A DNA stretch of 64,000 nt from Siphonodentalium dalli (lineage: Eukaryota; Mollusca; Scaphopoda; Gadilida; Siphonodentaliidae), in assembly GCA_032622095.1 (NCBI GenBank), contig CP136067.1, positions 134,729,990 to 134,793,989 on the forward strand. Direction: 5' to 3'. Shown here piece by piece: positions 46,283 through 58,573 of the stretch (its first letter is position 1; each line of letters starts with the position of its first letter). Below the pieces are notes generated by a model. It was given only the letters and a program-made list of their open reading frames with translations. It was not told where the DNA came from and did no database searches. The position numbers were made by a program, and so were the translations under genes.

Positions 46283-47425
46283 GTATTTTTACTTATAAGT
46301 TTTATCATTTTTGGTTCGTGCGAAGACCTCTTTTTATCGTGCGGGAAAAGAGAGACATTCAAAACGCGATTCCGTAATTCGACGCAATAGGCTGAATAGC
46401 CTAACCTTCAGCCGAGTTCCGGGTCAAATACGACGAATGACGTAACACAAAACAAAACCATAGATGAAGGAAGGACAAAACGCATTTGTTGACACAAACA
46501 CTGTTTGAAGAGTTTATTATTACATAAAATGATCATTATTGATTCATTATTGATTAATTATTGATATTTATTGTTGCATATTGGCTGCTATCAATATTTA
46601 CACAAATGTTATTAATTATTTCTGATAATTGCTCCTTTGGTCAACTTTGACTATCGGAAAATCAAAATCAAAATATGCCGCTGAAAAAAATGTAATCGTT
46701 ATTAAAGGTACGGTTGGCCTTGGCGGTGGGTATCCTGTGAAAATATTTCCAACCGTCAAAAACCGCCACAAACGGAAAGAACATCAAAATGTAGACACAC
46801 TTTGTCCGTATTCAAATAAGAAATATCGCATAAACAGTATGTTATTGTCATATGGTTGACAATTGTTATGTAAACAAAAGCATAACAAGTTACTTTTCTG
46901 ATGTGTGTTTATATTATGATGGTAAACATAAAGAGCGTTCTTTGTGGGTGAATTCCTGATATGGAACTAATAAAGAGCGTTTATGCCATTTGTGTGTGAT
47001 TAGTCAGTAGCATCGTGCTGTCTTCTGTAACACAATCAGGCTCTTGCTTAGGTAAAATATAGTAGGTCTTTATGATAACATGCTGTTTGCGCGATGGTCA
47101 TGGTATATATGAACGAAACTGTGTGCATTTTACTGTTTTTTTTCTGTTTACGGTGATTGGAACAAATATGAATATTTTCGACAACTAAGGCCTCACGTGC
47201 CTTTAAAGTCTCATCCTTTCGGCAACATGGAATTGGTGTTAATTACTTAAATGATTGATATAGTAATTTGCCTTTTATCTGTGATGATATGAGAAATGGT
47301 AATTGTATTTTTTTGCTAACATTAAATTAAATAAATTAAGTAAAATACAGTGAAATTATTTTTTTAATTATTTTTTATTACATTTTTGCGCACGTTGGCA
47401 TCTCTGAGTGCATTCTAGTTTGTAA
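46207..47425 (+). repeat. Segmental duplication, copy 2
   Basis: It matches 1-690 except for a 497-bp MITE and a roughly 22-bp extra stretch near 46460. Upstream exon bases 46169-46206 would lie left of the window in copy 1. Confidence 0.85.
46706..47202. mobile_element. TTAA MITE with AGGTACGG/AGGCACG ends, absent from the paralogous site
   Basis: TTAA at 46702-46705 and 47203-47206. The ends AGGTACGGTTGGCCT and the inverse AGGCACGTGAGGCCT are imperfect TIRs. The empty site is seen directly at about 476-483 in copy 1, which proves insertion. Confidence 0.9.
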
Positions 47426-47849
47426 ACTGTGGCGAATAGGAATTGTCTTTGTTTTTATCAGTCATGACACCAAGTACTTTGGAAAACATATTATGCTGTA
47501 ATTTGTGTCTAATTGTTGTCCATACTCCGAAAAATGCAAATTAAATAATTCGCTATGTAATTTCACAAATAAACTTGCTTCTCGAGGTTCTAGATTAACA
47601 TTGGACATAAATAGGCATAATAAAACAAACAAAAGTGTACACAGTTTTAAATATCGTTAGTGTCATTCAATTACACTCGACATTGATCTATTTGACCCAA
47701 GATGGTCGCCAGAATGGCCGCCAAAACTCACAGTTATCAAATGTGACAAATGTTTATATTCTCAAACGGCATTTAGCAAAGGAGTTGGATATATTCGCCC
47801 AATCTAAATTAGATACTATCATGTTAAGGTATATTGTGACTATGTTTGA
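47426..47849. other. Intergenic with one CAAGATGG motif block
   Basis: 47695-47725 has the CAAGATGGTCGCC and ATGGCCGCCAAAA pair of the YY1-like repeat family. Nothing else is recognised. Confidence 0.4.
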
Positions 47850-50169
47850 CCAAACATAGTTTGTTTATAATCGAGAATATATCAGAATGGACTCTTAGAA
47901 ACCTAACATGAAATTGCCCAATATAATTTAAACGATCCTGTCCGTTTCCTGGGAAGGAAGTGAAACCAGATATGTGCTGACTATCATTATAAGGGCATAA
48001 CGAGTACTCGAACGCAAAAGAATCCATGCAGTCATAATACAGACAGAAATCCAACTTTATGGCTATATTATTTCGTTTGGGGCAGATCTGCTTTATTCGT
48101 TGCCTATTCTTGATGAATTGTTGACCACGTTGATTTCGCCCGGCCACACAAATTTAGAAGATTCAGGAAAAATATCACACCTTGACTTCATCGAAGTTGC
48201 ATTGCTATCATACTGCCACCGGGAAATATAATTGCTCAACTTAGAAATACACAGGCATTACATGTTAGTGCAAACATTATTTCGTATCTAATTATGAAAC
48301 AGTTGTGTCTAATAAGATACAATAAGGGGAGATTGCATTGTTCAGTTTCTTGTTTTTGGCATATCTGTGTTTCATCACCCGAAATTCGTTTGAATGGTTG
48401 AGACATTGTCACACTTCTCAAGACGCGAGTCAGCACATGTACCACTCTTGTTACTTCGTCCAAATAGATGGTCACATTGATGGTAGCCTAACTACAACCA
48501 ACTCACCCCAGCAACTACAGTTGAATTACAAACTCATCTCGCAAGCTAACAGAGCTCACCACAAAACTCTCCGACTGCATATCAGAGACTCCATATAGAA
48601 TGTTTCTTTCGGTTGTGGAATGGAGAGTCCATAATACAGATTTAATAAATAAATGTCAATACGGCCGCTGTCCTCATAGCAGATACATTGCATATTCACT
48701 TCGATGTAGTCTAACAGAACTGTGCACGTAACCGAGTTAATGCTTGTCCGTTTATTTTAGAATATGTCAAAACATCAGTATCGGGCAAAAATAGCCTAAG
48801 GTTTGTCATTCTCCATGTCGAGTCCAGCAAGTGACAATAACGGCTCCTCAACTTCTTCCTGGTTGTCAACGAAACAATATCGTAAAATCAAAATGACTAT
48901 GCCTAGTGCCTGGATATTTAGTGATGAAATACCTCATCGAAACACCAGAAGCTCATCTTTGGTCCGTGCCATATGATGGTGAATCGAACTAATGAATACA
49001 GTGACGGGTCATCAAGATCATTTAATGGAACGTTTATTAAGATTTCTTGCAAAATGTCCACATGGGGACATTCATTAGCATTATACATCAACTGTTAGTT
49101 CACAGAAAGTAAAGATCTTCGAATCACAGAAACCCCGCAATCTCGAACGAAATCCTTTAATTGTCCATCGAACAAATGTAGTTTATAGAATTGGCTGGCA
49201 AACCGTACAACCATAATAGTCGGATCCACAAGTAGGCCAATAACAAGCTTGGAATATAGATACTGCGCAAAAGTTGGAAGTAATAGATAACAATGTTATT
49301 CTTGAATTGAGAGAATATTGTGGATTGTTAGCTATTTGAAGAATCCACAACTGAAATATACTTCAACTATTGCTCAGGGAGGTATAATATTACAACGTTT
49401 AACGACCTGAGTTTTCTGCAGACCTGATTTCATTGTAGTGGGATATCAAATGTTCCTGTATAAAACATCTGGAAAGAATACTACAAACTTTCCACCCAAT
49501 AATAATACATGTACCTCAACATGTCGGTGAGTTGAATTGCCTCTACAGCCAAGTCGAACTGTGCATTTGTGCGAAAATTATTATCAATTTTATCTGGAAC
49601 ATTGCCGATAGCCGATACAATTACAGAATTGCAGGCATTTAAAGAAAATTTGGTGTGAATATGTTTCTTGTGTGACATTTTGATGAGACCGCATAACGCA
49701 AGCATGAAAGAACTTCGATAACACATGTGACAAATATGACATTTAGTGCATAAGTTCTGCACAGGAAGATGTGGATCATACACGGAACGAACTTGTAGTA
49801 TATGCGATATCCAGAAACCTATCTCTGTGGAACTCAAATACACATGTATACCAATTGAACTCATTATATGAGGCTATCTTCCTATCCTAGCTCGATCAAA
49901 ATCAGCCACGCTTTCGCAAATCTTGGGTCTGGAGTCAGTGAGTTGACATATGAGCTGTCAAGAGCTCCACAACAATTTCTGTTTTGGTACGAACCTGAAC
50001 ATAATTTATCTCTAGTCGCTATATATCGCATGTAATAAGCAGAGGTCTGGTAGAAATCCGCCGATGCGATTCTTCTTCGCAGAAGACAGATAGAGCTCAC
50101 ATCTGAACGCTCTCGTTTGGTAGTCTGCGACAAAGCAATTACTGTCATATAATCCCCTGATGCACACAC
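47850..50169 (-). other. Minus-strand patches with protein-like composition, unassigned
   Basis: On the minus strand 50169-49882 (95 codons), 49864-49481 (127 codons) and 48147-47824 (107 codons) are open, with short coding-like pieces between, such as LYSLVRFTIIWHGPKMSFW near 49000. A Cys-rich CTKCHICHMCY occurs near 49745. No start, splice pattern or family is recognised. It could be a decayed host gene or chance. Confidence 0.25.
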
Positions 50170-52433
50170 AATATGAACTAGATGTTATTCAAGGACGAGC
50201 AATTGCAAAAAAATTCAGTTTCACAAAAGTATACCCTGTGTTTTCGTACATGTATATTAATAAGAACGAATCACACAAATATTAGCTCCTATTCTTATCA
50301 CAACCCAAAGGGTTGTTTTACAGTAACATAAGCGACGCAAGTATAGTTGTGACGTCAGTAATTTCTATACCCTATCAACATGAAAAAATTGTTTTTACAT
50401 CCGGGCGATTCAGACCTATGGGGCCCTATGGTGGCCGCCATGTTGGAATAGAATTGTCAAATTAATAAAACGAATTTATTTTACTTCTTCGATCAGCCTC
50501 CATATAGCAACACTATTAAATTTGAAAAACAAAATCAACCTTATTCAAAATTAAATGCTTAATGTGGATTTAGCTTACGCGGGCGCATAGCATTCGGCAA
50601 ACCTCGCCAGATTCCGTACCGTTACAGTTAGAATATTACGTCCCCTGGTAGGCCATAGCAACGTTGGAAATGATGACGTAATTTCGTTACAAAATGGTGG
50701 CGCTCTCTTGTTTGCGAAATTTGAAATGGAATTGCTTGTTATTGTTATCGCTCGTATTTTAAATGTACAACGGTATCACAGCACGTAAGCGTTGAGAACA
50801 AACAAGAAAGCACAAGCGAAGATAGCACTACGAGCCAATTACTGGAATGACTTTAGAGTCAAAGCAGTCAAAAGAAGAAGAATAATAACAACAACATGTC
50901 AACAACAACAACTTGTTAAGTTGTTTTGAAGTTGAAGTGAACTGTGTTCAAAGTGAAAATCAGTCAGTCGGAAAGAAACTCAATGACGAATCTGTGAAAA
51001 AAATATGAAAATGAAGGTCACTGGAATGGAATGTGGACTGGTCTGTGCAGACTGCTCACCACGGCGATTTGACTTGTTCTGTTATTGTTCAATTTTAAGT
51101 CTGTTTTCACCTGGACTGGTTTAGTGGTTAGACTTAGAGTTTCAACTGCAAGCGGCAAATCGTTCAATCTACTAACTACTTCTCTAAATAGTAAATTTAA
51201 TTGTTAATATCTAACACTGTCATGTCAAACCTCAACTTGGGTCAAGGAAATCAGAAAATGGACATTTTAGAGCTGACTGATTTACTATACACACTAACAC
51301 AGTATAGTTCAGTCCAGTCTGGAGTAAACTACATACCCACATATAAAAAATAGTATCAGTATGAATATGAGTGTATGTTTAAATATACTGAGTTCAGTCA
51401 TGAACCGTTGAACGTAGCGCGTATATAGCTGGAACTTGTGGACGCAGTAATCGGTGAAAGCGTTCATGTGGCTTACTAATCTAATAATATTAGGATTGTA
51501 TTAGTCAATTTAGTGATTACAGATTACTAAATTTAGTTATCAACGACTCACCCACTCACTGTGAGTGTGAATGTGACTCAGGTCAAAATACAATTCTAGC
51601 CATCTACAGTCGACAGACTCGACACACAGATGTAACAAACATGTGAAGCCCAGTGAATTGGTGACTAACAAAGTGAGTCATTTATCTTCTTGTTGAGTGA
51701 AGGAAAAGAAGAACATCTCCCAATCCCACTTGGTCTCGGCATACTGCATAGTTCATGCAGTGACTGTTGAGAGGATATGCTTCCGGGCCAACTTTCCATA
51801 TGTGTGTATGAATTCTGTTTCCTGTGATGGACACATCAAGTTAAATTTAATAATTATATTGCACGGTGATTAGTTTTAGCATTCTCACATATTAAATAAT
51901 TCATGATTTTAACACTGTGTTCTCGATTTAAACTTTAAGCATAAAGCGGGAGCTTGGTCAGCATGGCTAGCATATATATATTAACTAGTGGCTATTTGTG
52001 GAAAAATTATTAAATATAGCCCTGTTGACTTGACACATTGGGATTGGAATAATATATGTATGCTAAACATAATAATTCCAGGCCAACTTAGTTGAACTGT
52101 CACGACCTTCTAGTTATACATGTACATGACTAATGTTAAATGTAGTAATGAGGCAATCATATAAATGTTTAATCTAGTAGCATTTTCTCAGACCATGCCA
52201 TGAACATCTATGTATCTATGCCTGTCAAGAATACTGCCATTCCTCCCGGGCAATTATTAAAATGTTCATATACTATCAGATGCCTATTAACCAATAATGT
52301 CAGCATGTGTCGCATGATTAGTAATTTTATATACAATTATCAACGATCATTAAGTTTTTTGGCAAAGAGACATATATAGAATTAAATTGAAATAGAATTA
52401 AATAGAATTAAATTTCCATCAATATTGTTAATT
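50170..52433. other. Intergenic; possible promoter-like patch
   Basis: 50340-50720 contains a CRE-type TGACGTCA near 50351, a TGGTGGCCGCCATGTTGG block near 50434 and ATGACGTAA near 50675. 50870-50930 is rich in AAC/AAG triplets. No ORF above 60 codons was found. Promoter activity is only a guess. Confidence 0.25.
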
Positions 52434-52709
52434 TCAGTCTAGGTCTCCGCTATCACTATTTTGACCATCACAATGATTAGACATCTGAGAGTACGATAAA
52501 AGCTCACAAAAGTCACGAACAAGCATGCAATCTCGAGCTGGGACCACCCTTAATACTTGTTTCTTATCATCTACTTCACAGAAGGGGTCACCCCTAAGTA
52601 GTAACCATATAGGAAATGCACCAAACATATCACTATTGCACAATGACATCAGTTTGTTTGATCTAAAATATTTATCCACTCCAGCCCCAAAACAATAGTC
52701 ATTTGGCAA
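52434..52709 (-). CDS. Possible terminal exon or ORF, about 91 codons, unknown
   Basis: The minus-strand frame starts LPNDYCFGAGVDKYFRSNKL, continues MFGAFPIWLLLRGDPFCEVD and ends SDSGDLD at a TGA. It has no ATG at its start and an in-frame stop a few codons upstream, so it would have to be a terminal exon. Composition is protein-like (balanced, Cys-containing), but I recognise no family and the acceptor is weak. Confidence 0.3.
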   Translation of the reverse strand: MPNDYCFGAGVDKYFRSNKLMSLCNSDMFGAFPIWLLLRGDPFCEVDDKKQVLRVVPARDCMLVRDFCELLSYSQMSNHCDGQNSDSGDLD

Positions 52710-52878
52710 ATTATCTCATTCATTTTTGAAGTGCCTATCATCTACTGAAGTTGGATCCTACCACAGGCCATAAATTATGTCTCATTGAGCCATTGTGCCC
52801 CATCCACGTAACCCGTTTTCATAAAAATGTATTCAGTATTATATGTAAATTTATCCAATAAAGATATTTTTCCCTTAA

Positions 52879-53313
52879 AGGTCCTCAATCCGAATAAATA
52901 GTCCCCATATCATCAGATTCCAACAACAAGAAGATTTTTTGAAATGACACTTCAGTTGACAGAATCAATTAATTTAAAAAAAAAACCAGTCAATTATAGC
53001 ATAAAATTGACAAAAACTTGTAATTCATCAACTTTTTGCTCAACGAATATTGCTGATTTGTCAAACATCTGACACACACACAAAAAAACAGTTGATTTTA
53101 GAATTATCCATCTTCATCTGCAATTTGGTCAGAAAAAGTATTCTCGTCTGCTGTTTGCTGGGCCACTAAAAAATTTAAATGATAGATTTAAAAAATCGGT
53201 ATCTGATCACTATGAGCTTTGATGTTGTGGGTTCCTCGACTTGAACCAAATATTTTTCACCTCCGAAGCCAAGGAAATAATAATCTGCGAGGGTTAATTT
53301 GGATTGAGTACCT
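52879..53313 (+). mobile_element. AGGTACTCAATCC-family TTAA MITE, complete
   Basis: TTAA at 52875-52878 and 53314-53317. The ends AGGTCCTCAATCC and GGATTGAGTACCT are inverse. Related copies lie at 40171-40642 (inverted) and 53955-54213 (partial). Confidence 0.85.
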
Positions 53314-53954
53314 TTAAAATTGCAAAAATTAAATTAAAATAATTTTTGCCTTGAAAATTGGTCGCTTGGTCAGATTCAACCTTCACCTGATGATTGCATT
53401 TTGAAGAAATATAGTAAAATGTGCTATATGGCTAATATCGCTTGACTGGCGCCATGGATATTGGTCTGGAAATTAGAGAAATGTTAAGAGGCAATATCTC
53501 ACTCTGACCCATGTCTAACTGTGGCCCACATTCCTCTATATCTGGTGCTGCAACATATTCTCGTGCAAATAGGTTTATTTGTACCTGAATATTCACATAT
53601 GTTCATATTTTTTTTATTCATTTAAATTTGTTTAAATCAAAATTTAGAAAAACTAACGCCATTATACACTCTGCCAGGGCACCCTGAGTCACCACACCAA
53701 ATTTCGTTGAAATCTGGGCACCAAAATTAACAAAGACATGTTGGTCTCAACTTTACTCCAGTCTTATATATGTATATATAAACAGTCCCATGAAACATGT
53801 ATACATTTATTGATGGACGTATCATGGGCTCTTCATACAGGATCGCATTCATTATTTCGAAGGTTCCATATTCGCTATTCCAAAGGTTCTTATTCAGACA
53901 TCGAAGGTTCGCTATTCTGAAGGTTTGATATTCTGGGCGTATTTAACCAGAAAA
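53314..53954. other. Intergenic with TTCGAAGGTT-type phrase repeat
   Basis: 53845-53935 repeats phrases such as TTCGAAGGTTCCATATTCGC and AAGGTTCGCTATTCTGAAGG. The inverse form recurs at 54300-54390 (CCTTGGGAATGGCGAA), and CATGAAACATGTATAC...GGATGGACGTA phrases recur at 53790 and 54475. Confidence 0.5.
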
Positions 53955-54213
53955 GATGGACAACTCTAATACCAAGTAGTTATTATTACCACGATTTTAC
54001 AGTTATCCACCTTTATCTGGAAGACCGCCCATTTGACCTCGTCCTTCTGGCACGATCAGGCCCAGAAACAATAAAAATAGCAAACTGCAAAGATCGATAT
54101 CTAATTACTCTGAGCTTTGATGGGTGGGTTCCTCGACACTAATCAAATATTTTTTTTCCCCACCGAAACCAAGGAAGGAGTAATTTAGCAGCGTCTTATC
54201 GGATTGAGTACCT
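53955..54213 (+). mobile_element. AGGTACTCAATCC-family TTAA MITE, left-truncated
   Basis: The right end GGATTGAGTACCT is followed by TTAA at 54214-54217. The interior (GAGCTTTGATGGGTGGGTTC, CCGAAACCAAGGAAG) matches the other two copies. Confidence 0.75.
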
Positions 54214-54217
54214 TTAA

Positions 54218-54640
54218 GTTATTTCCTTCATAAAAAGAGTCTTATGATAAAGAAACCTCTCAAAACTTTAGAATATAGAATGAAACTTCAAAATAAAAGT
54301 TATAAAAACCTTCTGAATATCGAGGAATATAGAGAACCTTGGGAATGGCGAAACTTCGGTATAATGAACCTTGGGATTAGCGAACCTTTGGACACAGTGA
54401 CATGTCGCCGTCCTACGGTCCATACGTACTGGCGTGATCGTATATATCCCAAGTTGGCCAGAAATACAGGCACTCCTATGAAACATACATTTTTCATATT
54501 ATAGATGGACGTACGTGGTTTTTGGGTTGTCCATACGTACTGACGTAATCATATTATTTGAACTTAGTATACACTAATTATTAAGCTTGTTAACATGGAA
54601 GATGTCTGTAATGTCAACGCATTATATGCCGCTACCGTTT
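54218..54640. repeat. Inverse of the TTCGAAGGTT phrase repeat
   Basis: Contains GAACCTTGGGAATGGCGAA, GAACCTTGGGATTAGCGAA and related phrases, forming with 53.8-53.94 kb a loose inverted pair around the truncated MITE. ORFs here are by-products. Confidence 0.5.
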
Positions 54641-54649
54641 TTCACCCAC

Positions 54650-54690
54650 TGACCGACGCGCAAAGCGCGTCCAGTGGGTGTCTATAATCG
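54650..54690. other. GC-rich hairpin
   Basis: CACCCACTG ... GACGCGCAAAGCGCGTC ... CAGTGGGTG forms two stacked stems with an AAA loop. It is followed by two ATGCGTTTCTGCTGA phrases. It resembles the terminal hairpin of some repeats, but no element boundaries are seen. Confidence 0.55.
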
Positions 54691-55504
54691 TAGGACTCAT
54701 GCGTTTCTGCTGAATTGAACTAGTGCCTATGCGTTTCTGCTGAGCTGCACTGACGTTTGATCGCAAAATAAAATTATAATCACTATCAAAGCGCACCTTT
54801 GGATAACACCGCCATAAACAGTGACATATTATGATGTTGAGCTCGTATCATCAATAAAATTAGAGTTATAACTTATAAAACTAAGAATTACTGCTAAAGT
54901 ATTTCTACCAATTGAGTAACTAGATTCAGGTTGAGCTGGAACTTGAGAACTTTTTAATGTCAACCAATTGAAATGTCGTTGAGAGTGGAAAGGGTTAAGG
55001 TTGGGAAGCAACGCAAATGACGTCACCGTAAACAAGGCTCATCAAAATCAAATCGTACACATGTACATGTCTGGCTTCGTCTCGGAAGCTGATTTAAATT
55101 CATTCATCTGGACTGTTTCTGTGTCCTAATATATTAAAAACTTGCGAGATATCTTTGAATGTGCTTAGGGAGGATTGTTTTTATATCTAATTTATTGGAT
55201 TTACCTCCCAAAAAGGTGAGTTTCAGGCCTGCATTTGTTCAATGTGTTGTCAATCTGATTCTGACAGTGACAGCGCTCGTCTGCAACTGGCTGAATTCGC
55301 ATGTTTGAAGCAAACGTTTTCTCCACTAAAATTCTCTCAAAATGCACCATAATCTGTCAAATTCTCTCAATATTTCTATCTAAATACATCTTAGCTTTTG
55401 TTAGGATCAGATCTCCCCGTCGAGAAAGCGATATTTTGACCAAAACGACACTTGGGAAAATGATTGTTAAATTTGTTTACGGCAAATTACGCTGGTTTAC
55501 GCTG
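54691..55504. other. Intergenic, nothing recognised
   Basis: Short ORFs only (for example 55301-55543 +, 80 codons, no family). Confidence 0.35.
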
Positions 55505-56045
55505 GATTTTTATCATCGAAAAAAATCAATTTCTTCCATCTAAAAGATAATTACGTGCTGAACCCTGCCGTTTTAGGAATATATAAGTATTCCACTCATA
55601 AACACCGACTCTCAGCTTAAAATTTTGAAAAATAACAGTTTTATCGACATAAATAGATTTGAATGGGACAATCCCATGTTAAATTAAAATTTATCATCGA
55701 AAAAAATTCATTTCTTCCATCTAAAACATAATTACGTAATGGACCCTGGTATTTTAGGAATATATAAGTATTCCACGCAGATATACCAAGTCTCAGCTTA
55801 AAATATTGAAAAATAAGAGTTTTATGGACATAAATCGTTTTGAATGGCAAATCCTATATTAAAATTTATCATCGAAAAAAAATTCTTTCTGCCATCTAGA
55901 ACATAATTACGTGCTGGAACCTGTCATTTTAGGAATATATAAGAATTTCATGCAGACACACCAAGTCTCAGCTTAAAATTTTGAAAAATAAGAATTTTAT
56001 GGACATAAATCGATTTGAATGGGAAATCATGTGTTAAACTTAAAT
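55505..56045 (+). repeat. Tandem repeat of about 180 bp, three copies
   Basis: Units start near 55507, 55690 and 55866 with TTATCATCGAAAAAAA, and share AGGAATATATAAG and CTCAGCTTAAAAT. Confidence 0.85.
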
Positions 56046-56129
56046 AAATTTTAGGGCCCTGCGAATGTTTTCTGATGTGCTCCATATTGGACACCAGGGA
56101 ACATATTTGACAATTTATACCTGATAATT

Positions 56130-57440
56130 GTGCGACAGTACAGTCGCATTACTTTTTACGTCAACATTGGTCACTTACACTCGACAAATTTATTTCGGTC
56201 TATTTATTTCGGTCTATCGTATCAACGGTGAACCCCTATCTTACTTACTTACTTCTTGTTCTCTACGCCCGTGTACGAGCAACCTCAATAATGAGTCAAT
56301 ATGAGTATTAAAATAATCATCACCTTCCAATTTAGTGAGTTTATATACAGTAGTTGATCTAAAAATACTAATTGACATTTTGTTGCTGTGTATATGACTG
56401 GGAACTGTGTTGTAGTTTCATAGAATTCTTCTGCTCTTTCATAAGTAACAGCTTATTGTACCTCTCGATATGTAGCGCATAGCATAACCTGGAAGTATGG
56501 AACTGCAGATGGGTGATGTCTTTGGAGTTATGAATATCTTCAGATAGATTGGACACATGTACTCTATGACCTAGTATGACATCCATTTTGGAGTCTTCAG
56601 ACAAGTCGGTGTAGTTGACAGCAAGACACTCCCTCAATTCGTCCTCAATATGTGGTAAAGTTCGATTTCTGACTTCATTCAGGGCTGGACATCTTATCAG
56701 AAAGTGCTGTCTGTTTTCATCTATCGTATTAACTGCATATCCAATTATCCACATGTAACCAACCCAACCTCTAATCCTGGTCCAATTTATTACTTTTTTC
56801 ATTGGTATAGTCGAGTTATGTACATATTTTTATCATGTGATCAATACTTATGTGTATGGTATCACGTGTACTATGCCGTATACGTATATCAATTGCTATT
56901 CCTTTATATATAATTCTGGTGCCATCTATAGAGATAGAGATAATTTCAGACCCCCCCTTAAATTTTATACAATTGTCGCTACAGTACAGTCGCGATGCAT
57001 TACATGGCAACATTGATCGCTATAGCTCTACTAATTTATGTCAGTTCATCGTATTAACTCCTTTTACTCCATATAACCAACCCAACATCTAATCCCAGTC
57101 CAAATTATTATTTTTCTTTTCATTGGTATAGTTGTGTCAGATACATATTTTATAATTTGATTCTAATTTGCATTGTACCACTATAGAAGTCGATAAATAA
57201 CTATTCTGGCACTATATAGAGATAACTACTAGTAAGTTTCTGACACCCCCTCTATTTTATAGCCTTGTCGCAACAATAGAGTTGAGATGCATAATATATC
57301 AACATTGGTCATTATCGCTCTTCAAATCTATATCGGTATCAACCCATATTTCCCCGTATCGCCCACCCTCCCCAAGTTTTTCATTTGTATTATAGACTCG
57401 TTACATATACATTTTATCATTTGATACTGATTTGTATTCT
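56130..57440 (+). repeat. Diverged satellite of about 300 bp, split by a LINE
   Basis: The phrases CAGTACAGTCGC, CAACATTGGTCA and TTTCATTGGTATAG recur near 56130, 56770-56990, 57060-57270 and 57345-57400. The LINE fragment at 56227-56719 interrupts one unit. Confidence 0.65.
56227..56719 (-). mobile_element. 5'-truncated LINE fragment with 14-bp target-site duplication
   Basis: The minus-strand ORF gives QHFLIRCPALNEVRNRTLPH, the C-terminal knuckle region of a CR1/Jockey-like ORF2, then LRECLAVNYTDLSEDSKMD and KDITHLQFHTSRLCYALH. The flanks TCTATCGTATCAAC (56213-56226) and TCTATCGTATTAAC (56720-56733) are a one-mismatch duplication. The 3' tail holds AAGTAAGTAAGTAAG. Confidence 0.8.
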
Positions 57441-57613
57441 GTATTTCTCTTCTGTTCAACAATGCCAAAATCATAACGGTGCAATGCCTTTTGCTTCAAC
57501 ATGCCGAGTTCCGCTGCAGACGATACAAAATTGACAACATTTCGAAATGTAAACAGGCTTCAAACTCACCAAAAACAAAGGTCCCAAGTCAAGGTCCAAA
57601 ATCCCCAACACAC

Positions 57614-57790
57614 TGATGTGAGGTATAATGATAACTCCATCTAAATAACCAATATAAGGATGTGAGGTTTAATGATAACCCCATCCACATAACCAATATA
57701 ATGATGTGAGGTTTAATGATAACCCCATCCGCATAACCAATATAAGGATGTGAGGTTAATTATAACTCCATCCACATAACTAATAAATAT
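57614..57790 (+). repeat. About 45-bp minisatellite, four copies
   Basis: Units of ATGTGAGGTTTAATGATAAC plus CCCATCCACATAACCAATAT, with small differences. Confidence 0.9.
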
Positions 57791-58079
57791 GTCTGAAAAT
57801 TAAACAAAAAATTAAATTCCATGATGGCGACCAATATGGACTACCCGGTACCTAATTCTGCTCCAAAAACATGTATTTTGAATATATGGATGTTTATGGG
57901 GAGAAACCGATTATTTCAATGACATTTTAATTCACTTGGTGCCACTGTATCTTCAGCATATGTGCATCTTTAATAAGCCAACAATTGGAATCCCAATAGA
58001 GAAGATTGGCGTGGGCCCCTTGCGCATAGACATCATTGATGATCTCTATGGGAATCAATATTGACATTTAATAGACAAT

Positions 58080-58510
58080 TTCGATTAACCGCAATAACTT
58101 AAGGAATCTCTAATTGCGCTTAAGCCCAATGAGAATGCAATAAGACATTCCTTATTACGCTTAACCGCAATTACTTCCCATTGCACTTAAACACAATTAA
58201 TATCTCTCTCAATAGATCACCCTTCTGCAAATAGTAGAATAATCCTATATTTGTTCCACCCATTGTGCCATGGAGATGGACTACACCACCTGAATTATAA
58301 GGAGTTTAATGTACTATATATAATATATTATTCCTTATTAAGAGATTCATTATTGGGCTTTATCAGCGCAATTTGAATATTCTTCATTGCGCTTAAGCGC
58401 AATTAAATATTCCCTTATTGCGCTTAAGCACAATAGAGATTCCCTTATTCCCTTATTGAGCTTTATATAAGCGCAATAAGGAATATCCCTCTTGCGCTTA
58501 ATTAAGAAAA
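58080..58510. repeat. Cluster of TTGCGCTTAAGCGCAA palindromes
   Basis: The palindromic core GCGCTTAAGCGC and variants (GCGCTTAAGCCC, GCACTTAAACAC, ACGCTTAACCGC) recur about eight times, often followed by AATAAGGAAT or its inverse CTTATT. Confidence 0.75.
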
Positions 58511-58573
58511 AAAGTTATAATTGTATTGTAACTATTGGTTTGTTCTTTAATATTTCCATACATCATGCCCACA

